A stretch of DNA of 38,828 nucleotides, taken from NCBI GenBank assembly GCA_007694905.1, contig REEU01000229.1:1-38828 (forward strand), in the 5' to 3' direction. This document shows, piece after piece, positions 33,023 through 38,828 of this stretch. Origin of the DNA: Gammaproteobacteria bacterium. GTDB taxonomy: Bacteria; Pseudomonadota; Gammaproteobacteria; Pseudomonadales; Azotimanducaceae. Under the pieces are notes generated by a model. The model was not told the DNA's origin and made no database searches. It saw only the letters and a program-made list of their open reading frames with translations. A program made the position numbers and the translations under genes. The stretch's first letter is position 1; each line of letters opens with the position of its first letter.

Positions 33023-35725
33023 ATGAAAATCAAGAACGAGGCTTGCTCCATGTCCCTGATGCATCTCCTGCGCTGGCCGTCCATTGGCCTGACATTGGCT
33101 CTGCTGCTCAGCGGCTGTCTCTCCTCTTCCGGCGATTCCGGTGCGGATAGACAGGACGACACAACGAACTACCTGTCGGGCGTGTCCCTGGCCTCGGACA
33201 GCGGTAACCAGCTTGATCGCGTCGAGGTCCTCGGTCTGCCCTCGGGGGTCGATTCGACGATGGTCTACGCCGTCATGGCCCCGGAGGATGCTGAGCTGGT
33301 CGTGTTCACGGACCTCGGCCGGACTTGGCTGCTGACGCCGCTGGTTGACCCCGACGGGTCGACGATCTCCCTGCAGGTGACCGACGGCGAAGTTCGCAGT
33401 CCCCTGCTCGATCTTGAACTGCGCCCCCTGCCGCCGCCGCGTCGCGGCGCGGTGGAGGAACTGCGGGCGGAACTCGAAGGCCTGCTGCGCGCAGTTACCG
33501 AGGCGATCGGCGAGGACTATCCTGCGGTCTGGGAATACTGGCGCGATCAGGGTTTCAACCAGATGCCGGTCCACCTTGCCCCGCTGGTCGATGCCTGGCT
33601 GGCGATCGCCGACCCTGAGAACAATCAGTCCTGGGTTAATCAGGACTTCGATGCCGAGACCATCGAACTGCTCGAACGCGCACTTGCCGCCTCGTCGATC
33701 ATCGAGGTCACCCGCGAACGTGTGGCCCTGGTCACCGCCGGCCAGACCTTGCTTGATGTCCCGGCCGACCAAGTCGCGGCGCTGAGGACATCGGCCGGGG
33801 AGGTGTCGATCCAGAACCTCGGCGAGGCACAGGACCGCTGGATCCTCGATGGGGTGCCGGCAATTCAGACGGCCGATCAACTGGCGATCCTGCTTCAACA
33901 GTACAACAATGCCCGCCGGCTGGAGCAGGACCTCGAACTGTTCGACGAGACCGTGCTGACTTATCTCTCGGCTGTGGCGATGATCGGCTCGATCAAAACC
34001 GGGCCTGCTGGGTCGACCGTCATCGCCGCGTCCCGCCGCCAGGCGATCACCGCGATCGCCAATGCCGCCTCACGGCTGAGCGGCCTATCGGCCTATACCC
34101 AATGGTTTACTCCGTGCTGCCTGGTCGAACTCGACATCGATCTCGATCCGCCCGGCGGCCAGATCGTTCATGAGGATGCTGCCGAGAACCAGGTCCGCCT
34201 CATCGCCGCGACCGGCAGCGCCGAGAGTATCGGTGTCGACCTGACCCGCGAGATCTTCGATCGCCTGCTCGGCCAGTTGCAGGACAAGGCGATCAATCCG
34301 GCAGTGTCGGAGATCTACAACGACAAAATCGCGGACGTTGTGAACGACTATGCGATCACCCCCGTCTTTGAACTTTACCAGGGACAGTTCCCCCGTGGTG
34401 CCGAGATGGTCTTCGTGTGGGACGGCATCGACATGATGAGCACCGAACCGCAACGCTGGCTCCAGGCCGAGGTCAGGACTTTCGACGGGACCGGTACGCC
34501 GATCCTTGCACAGGCGAACACCGGCCCCGACCGCTACCAATTCCGGCTGCGGACGCCGAATGCGTTCCAGCGCAACGATTCGCTGCTGCGTTTCACCACC
34601 AACTTCGATGAACTCGAGGCGCCGTCGATCAGCACGACCACGCCGATCGAACTGTCGTACATTGACATCCGTTTCCAGCCGGGAAGCATCCAGGTCAGCG
34701 AACCGGATGAAGAGGTCCAGATCAGCTTCACGGTCCAGAACGCGGCCGACACCGGCGTGGGGCCGTTGCAGATCGACCCGCCCGGCCGTGGCGCGATCTC
34801 GAACCTGGTGATCGCTGGGGAGACCTACACCTTCACCTACAACGCCCCGGCCGACGGTATCCAACCGGGCGAGATTGTCGAGATTCGCGCGACTTCGACG
34901 TCCGGGGGCGGCATCCGGCATCCGTCCAACGATCCGCCGGAGCGTTCCGGTGCGGTCTTCATCAGCGCCGAAGCGGTACCGGTCGACATCTACCCGGTGG
35001 TGGCCTGTGTCGAGACCGGCTCGATCCAGGCCTTCGAGGCTCGCGACCCATTCACGGGGAATGCGGTCGACGTCACCTGGTCAGTCAGCAGCGGTCCCGG
35101 CACCATCACCCAGGGCGGCGTCTACCAGGCCTCGGGCCGCGGCGAGGCACGGGTGACCGCGACCGCCGCCGGAGGCAACAGCGCGTCGGCAACTGTGACG
35201 GTCGGCAGTTGTAGCTGCGTCTGGAATGGTCGGCTTTCCGGTGAAGTCAGCTTCAGTGACGGTGATAGCGGCGAGTCGGCCCTGATGACGCTGACCGCCG
35301 ATGTCGAAAACTCGGTCTACACCGGCCTCAACATCTTCAGCGACAATGCCGGTGACAGCCTCGCCGATGACACCGCCATGATGTTCCGCTTCGCAAATCC
35401 ACTGCCGTTTGGTCAGTCCGGCGCGACCTCGACGACCGCGACGCTGTCAGGTGGCCAACAGCGCCTGGCGGGCCGGCAGTTCAGCCTGCTACCATTCGTC
35501 GGCTTCGAAGATGGACCGTTGCCTCCGTTGTCGGTTTCCATCACCGAACGCCAACCGCTGTCAGGCGGTTCGGGAATCCTTCTTGCGGGACGGATCAGCG
35601 GCGACGTCGCGACCAATGTCTTCCAGGGCGGCAACGAGAACGTCGTGACTCTGAGCGTCCCCTTTAGAGGATCGTTTCGCCCGACGCCACTCCGCGGGAT
35701 CCTGAATTGCATGGAAGAATTCTGA
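33023..35725 (+). CDS. Large predicted lipoprotein with Ig-like segments, function unknown
   Basis: A 900-residue product. A signal peptide (MSLMHLLRWPSIGLTLALLL) ends in a lipobox LLSGC, with the lipidated Cys at residue 32, or 23 if translation starts at ATG 33050, which has GAGG 8 bp upstream. A low-complexity Ser/Asp linker follows, then a helical region (about 130-330) and beta-rich repeats. A Big-like Ig domain lies at about 650-735 (FTGNAVDVTWSVSSGPGTIT, GGVYQASGRGEARVTATAAG). The C-terminal domain has paired Cys and SGDVATNVFQGG-type strands. It is probably anchored at the outer membrane or cell surface. It lies outside the nif operons, with no NifA signals, and marks the flank of the island. 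Confidence 0.8.
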   Translation: MKIKNEACSMSLMHLLRWPSIGLTLALLLSGCLSSSGDSGADRQDDTTNYLSGVSLASDSGNQLDRVEVLGLPSGVDSTMVYAVMAPEDAELVVFTDLGRTWLLTPLVDPDGSTISLQVTDGEVRSPLLDLELRPLPPPRRGAVEELRAELEGLLRAVTEAIGEDYPAVWEYWRDQGFNQMPVHLAPLVDAWLAIADPENNQSWVNQDFDAETIELLERALAASSIIEVTRERVALVTAGQTLLDVPADQVAALRTSAGEVSIQNLGEAQDRWILDGVPAIQTADQLAILLQQYNNARRLEQDLELFDETVLTYLSAVAMIGSIKTGPAGSTVIAASRRQAITAIANAASRLSGLSAYTQWFTPCCLVELDIDLDPPGGQIVHEDAAENQVRLIAATGSAESIGVDLTREIFDRLLGQLQDKAINPAVSEIYNDKIADVVNDYAITPVFELYQGQFPRGAEMVFVWDGIDMMSTEPQRWLQAEVRTFDGTGTPILAQANTGPDRYQFRLRTPNAFQRNDSLLRFTTNFDELEAPSISTTTPIELSYIDIRFQPGSIQVSEPDEEVQISFTVQNAADTGVGPLQIDPPGRGAISNLVIAGETYTFTYNAPADGIQPGEIVEIRATSTSGGGIRHPSNDPPERSGAVFISAEAVPVDIYPVVACVETGSIQAFEARDPFTGNAVDVTWSVSSGPGTITQGGVYQASGRGEARVTATAAGGNSASATVTVGSCSCVWNGRLSGEVSFSDGDSGESALMTLTADVENSVYTGLNIFSDNAGDSLADDTAMMFRFANPLPFGQSGATSTTATLSGGQQRLAGRQFSLLPFVGFEDGPLPPLSVSITERQPLSGGSGILLAGRISGDVATNVFQGGNENVVTLSVPFRGSFRPTPLRGILNCMEEF

Positions 35726-36537
35726 TGTCGCCCTCACACCCAATTTCAAATCAGCGGAACACATTCATAGCCATTGCGCCGAGAAACACCGGTGGAAGAT
35801 TGGAAGTGAAATCCCTCTGCTCGGCGAGGGCCAGCCACCCTCCGAGACCCCGAGTCATGGGCAGTTGTCCATAAGGACAGTGGTTAACCGTTGACAGAGC
35901 AAGATGCAGGTCCAGTATTGCGCTCCGAATTCAACGTCGAGAGCGCCGACCCTGCTGGATAAGAGGAAGGCCTTACCGGCAGTCACGAGAAGGCAAGTCG
36001 CTGCTGAGGCTCTCCGGAGTCAGTGACCTGGAGCTTATATCGATCTTCAAGCCGTTCAGATGAGCAGGTTGGGCGAGCGGTCGATCAAACACCGCACCAC
36101 CTATAGGAGAGGGACCGGAGCATGGGTATGATCGAAGAGTAATGGCTTAAGGCATGCTTGTTCGGATTCCCTCGGAGAACCACCAGGCAGCCCCTCCTGT
36201 CCGTGGAGTTTGGATAGCACCGAGGCCTATACGCCGACCACATCTGCAAGAGGTCGTTCCCCAGCATGACCGTTGTCACCGCACCTTGCGGCCGCTCGCT
36301 GCCCCTTGTCGGGCGTCGAATTTGGCCGGCCACTGCTACTGACGGGTCGCGGCCGAGGCTGTGCCAAAACCCAAGGATTTTCAGCCCCTCAGGGACAGCG
36401 CCACACGACTTGCGGAATGGCCCCGCTCGCAAGGTCTTCCCGACACTCCGGCTGGACTTCTCCCTGCGCGGTGGCCCGGCCGACCACCGTCTTCGCCTCG
36501 GGCGAGTTTTCACACAGCTTGGACCCTGAGCAGATAG
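35726..36537. other. Non-coding or decayed stretch
   Basis: About 800 bp with short open frames on both strands that lack ribosome sites, family motifs and coding-like third-base pattern. I see no RNA gene or terminator. It probably represents degraded flanking DNA. Confidence 0.5.
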
Positions 36538-36900
36538 CGACAGATCGTTTTTGGGTGGTCGCTTTCAGATTCAGAGCGGCCCGAGACCTCAGTTCGGAGC
36601 TGGTTCCGGTATCCGCGCCCCCCAGAGTCCTGCCGCCGGCTGCCCGAGGTCGAATGGCAGTCGCACCGCGATGTCGTCATCCCCGCCGAAGTCCGTGGCG
36701 GCCTGGAAGTCGTCCGTGACGGCTGCTGCGCGGCCGAACTTCGACTTGCCGATGGTCGTTTGCTGGTCCGCCACGAGGCCCGCGGCTCGCTGTCGGACCA
36801 GGCTGCGATCGGAAGTTACGCTTGGTCGGATTCCAGAATCCGGCTGGCTTACGCGCTGTTTGAGGAAACGAGCTGGCGCTTCGAAGCAGCCGCCCCTTGA
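36538..36900 (+). pseudogene. Coding-like frame without a start codon
   Basis: A frame open for 120 codons between TAG 36535-36537 and TGA 36898-36900 contains no ATG, GTG or TTG, yet its codons have a strong purine-first and G/C-third pattern. The translation includes SHRDVVIPAEVRGGLEVVRD and ADGRLLVRHEARGSLSDQAA, then RLAYALFEETSWRFEAAAP. It reads like the C-terminal part of a soluble protein cut off from its start. I do not recognise the family. Confidence 0.45.
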
Positions 36901-37103
36901 CGCGGGATGCCGGGCAAAACCGCGATTCCGGTGACCCGGACCTCGAACATCGGCCAGCAGGGCCGACCACTATCTCTACCGGCCATCGAGGTCTGTAGCC
37001 GACCCCGAACGGCCAGTCAGTTGGGACGGATGCGGTCCGCAATGAGATCCGCAGGCGACACCGGAAAAGAAGCCTCGGCGTCGCAGCCTCCGGCCGGGCG
37101 CCC

Positions 37104-37290
37104 GGACTCATCGTATGTATCGAAGACCCCGGCGTTGTCGATCGGATCATCCACCTCGATACGAAATCCCTGAAGCTGAAATCGCCAACGCGACCCCTGT
37201 GCCGAGCGGCGCCTTATTTCGGGCTATTGGACTGGCCGGATTTTCCATCGATGATCTCAAAGCAGCGTTGCCCATGGAGCGGCCACGGCT
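37104..37290 (+). mobile_element. IS91-type transposase C-terminal remnant, copy 2
   Basis: One frame encodes GLIVCIEDPGVVDRIIHLDT, KSLKLKSPTRPLCRAAP and YFGLLDW, a diverged version of copy 1 at 32464-32690. Base similarity runs on to GGAGCGGCCACGGC at about 37276-37289, beyond the transposase end. The zinc-finger Cys pair upstream is not recognisable. Confidence 0.6.
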
Positions 37291-37470
37291 GGCCGCAATC
37301 TTGATCAACACGCCCGATTCGGGAAAAGTCAAAACATGCTCACCTGTCCGCATCCCAGCCTTCTGGCCTGTTCCAGTTGCAGCGTGCGGTTCCTATGTCA
37401 AGCTTATGTACCCTTGCGACGGATACGCTCCCCGACCGGAATGGTCGCACGTCACTTCCTTATCGATCGT

Positions 37471-37899
37471 ATGACGCCCCGATCTCCAAGCCGGCGAGGT
37501 CCTCAGGACCCGTCACGTTCCGGTCCTGCGGGTACTGGATCAGCAATCGTCCATTCGGGAAGTGGTCCGTCGTGGATCCCGCTTGCGGCGGTGGGCTTGG
37601 TCATTCTCCTCCTCGTGGTGCGACTGCGGGGCTCCGGTGGCCTCGCCCTCCTGGGCATTGCCTTGGTGGCGGGCACCCTCGGATGGGGAGCGCACCTCCC
37701 GGTCACGGAGGGGATCCGGTCGAGTTCCGCCGCCTGGGCGGACCCGGTGCGCCGGGCGCTCGTGGAACCCCTCCGCACCCGCCCGGCGCTCGTAACCCTG
37801 AGCGTTCTATGGGGTCATCTCACAGTCCCCCGTCGGCGCAGGCAAGCCGCTCCGCCGAGTGGGTCGTGCGGAAAGTTAGGTACCAGGTCGCTTCGCTAG
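37471..37899 (+). CDS. Possible small membrane protein, low support
   Basis: A 142-residue frame with a basic N-terminal part, two hydrophobic spans (WIPLAAVGLVILLLVV and LALLGIALVAGTLGWGAHL) and a charged tail. The ribosome site is poor and it lies in decayed DNA, so it may be a gene fragment or chance frame. No family is recognised. Confidence 0.25.
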   Translation: MTPRSPSRRGPQDPSRSGPAGTGSAIVHSGSGPSWIPLAAVGLVILLLVVRLRGSGGLALLGIALVAGTLGWGAHLPVTEGIRSSSAAWADPVRRALVEPLRTRPALVTLSVLWGHLTVPRRRRQAAPPSGSCGKLGTRSLR

Positions 37900-38109
37900 A
37901 CACGCCGGCGCTGCGTCTGGCTATGCTCCATGGGCACCGAGCTTTCCGCATGGCCCACTAGTCAATTTTGGGGGCGGGCGTGCTGGATGCAGGTCATGAA
38001 CCACGCCCACTGTGGAACCGGAGGAGGGGACCACCGACAGAACGTATCCGTACCGACCTCATCGATCTGCCGGCCACTGGGGATCAGAGCGAATCCTCCC
38101 TTAATGCTG

Positions 38110-38420
38110 CTGCGGCCTGTCAGCGTATCAGCGTGACCGTCGCGAGCGGCTGTGCCTTTAGGTCAATGCCCGGCCGTCTGCCTCGAACGCCTGCCCATCA
38201 ACGCCGACGACCAGTTTGTCTATCAGCTCAAGCACCCGTTCCGGGACGGAACCACCCATCTGCTGTTCAGCCTAACGACGCCTTAGCCCGGCTGGCAGCG
38301 CTTGTTCCAAGGCTGGGGTTCCGAATTTCTCTGGACAGTAGTCCGAGCTCAGGTTCCTTGCGTATAACAGCCCATTCTCGTTCCACCTGGGAGCCCGGCA
38401 GCCAGTGGCGGCGCTAACGA
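38110..38420 (+). pseudogene. Frameshifted IS91-family transposase core
   Basis: Pieces in different frames match the conserved late part of IS91-type (Y2) transposases: AYQRDRRERLCL, then VCLERLPINADDQFVYQLKH and PFRDGTTHLLFS, then ALARLAALVPRLGF and SLRITA. In intact elements these run as one chain (ERLCRYITRP, RLSINAxGxVVYQLKxPWRDGTTH, FIARLAALVPRPR). At least two frame changes and a stop break the chain, so it is inactive. Confidence 0.6.
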
Positions 38421-38723
38421 CCTCAACGGCCAGTCAGCGGCAAAGGATAAACGGCTATAGTTGGGGTGGAACCCGAGGCTGGAGCGGCTAACCCTAACGC
38501 GACCAGCGCGGGCAACGCTTGGGCTGTGCGCCCGTTCCCCAACGCGCAACCTGGGATGCTGTTGCCCGCAGGGTATGGCAGGCCATCGGCGGGTCGAACG
38601 GCAGGAACAGACCGTGAAAGGGCATTGGTCGGGTAGATTTCGTGGTGTTTCGGACCCAGAGGTGGCGGGAATCAGGGCCGGTGCCGCGGCATTGGCTCTC
38701 CGTGCCGCCTCGTACCCGGTGAT

Positions 38724-38822
38724 TTCGAGTTGACCCGCCCGAAAACGGGTGTTTACGCTTCCTCTAGGCTCAACGACATCGAGGACGCGATCGTCTCCAT
38801 GGTCGACGAATACTGGTTCTGA
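38724..38822 (+). pseudogene. Coding-like tail at the right edge
   Basis: A frame ending at TGA 38820-38822 encodes FELTRPKTGVYASSRLNDIE and DAIVSMVDEYWF with coding-like codon use. No credible start lies nearby. It may be the end of a decayed gene; the family is not recognised. Confidence 0.25.
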
Positions 38823-38828
38823 CAAGAG

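Noticed and set aside
32339-33898. 519-codon open frame on the minus strand across nifM end and lipoprotein start
   Set aside because: Crosses the IS remnant and two genes on the other strand, with low-complexity composition and no motif.

Overview
The window is a nitrogen-fixation (nif) island from a GC-rich diazotrophic gammaproteobacterium. The NifL-NifA pair, a complete Rnf operon, DraT/DraG and a NifQ/NifM/NifZ/NifW set point to a Chromatiales-like or sulfur-oxidiser-type lineage, but the species cannot be named from the sequence alone. Nitrogenase is the molybdenum type; no vnf or anf genes are seen. There is no nifS, no full-length nifU, no cysE/nifP and no nifF in view.

Layout. (1) 1-5256, minus strand: rnfA-B-C-D-G-E-H, the ion-driven membrane complex that supplies low-potential electrons; rnfH runs off the left edge. 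(2) 5257-5868: divergent control region with two NifA-type upstream sites and a sigma54 promoter. (3) 5869-9064: nifL-nifA. (4) 9230-14675: sigma54-driven operon nifB, 4Fe-4S ferredoxin, flavodiiron protein, two 2Fe-2S ferredoxins, nifQ, draG. (5) 14823-16753, minus strand: a SIR2-like gene with its own sigma54 promoter and palindromic NifA site, and draT. (6) 16857-22709: nifH-nifD-nifK-nifT, ferredoxin, nifY and a small conserved ORF, followed by an unrecognised gene at 22818-23765. (7) 23815-28860: sigma54-driven nifE-nifN-nifX, rseC-like gene, nafX (DUF269), a CCE_0567-type protein and ferredoxin III. (8) 28829-28981, minus strand: a truncated nifZ-like ORF. (9) 28993-32514: sigma54-driven Nfu-type nifU-like gene, nifV, nifW, nifZ, nifM. 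(10) 32464-38828: edge of the island. nifM ends inside the tail of an IS91-type transposase, followed by a large lipoprotein gene and about 3 kb of decayed DNA with a second copy of the same transposase tail and a frameshifted transposase core.

How it works together. NifL senses redox and nitrogen status and restrains NifA. NifA with sigma54 activates promoters carrying TGT-N10-ACA sites. In two control regions these sites occur as exact pairs 33 bp apart, and in a third as one exact and one near-exact site with the same spacing. Rnf and five ferredoxins provide electron routes to NifH and to cofactor assembly. NifB, Q, V, E, N, X and Y build and insert FeMo-co. NifM, W and Z mature NifH and NifDK. 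DraT and DraG switch NifH off and on by ADP-ribosylation at Arg101. The flavodiiron protein probably removes O2 or NO.

Most worth following up: the SIR2-like gene placed under apparent NifA/sigma54 control beside draT; the fusion of nifM to an IS91 transposase tail; the RseC-type gene embedded in the nifENX operon of a genome with an nif-linked Rnf; the 33-bp-phased NifA site pairs; and several very short ORFs translationally coupled to nif genes.
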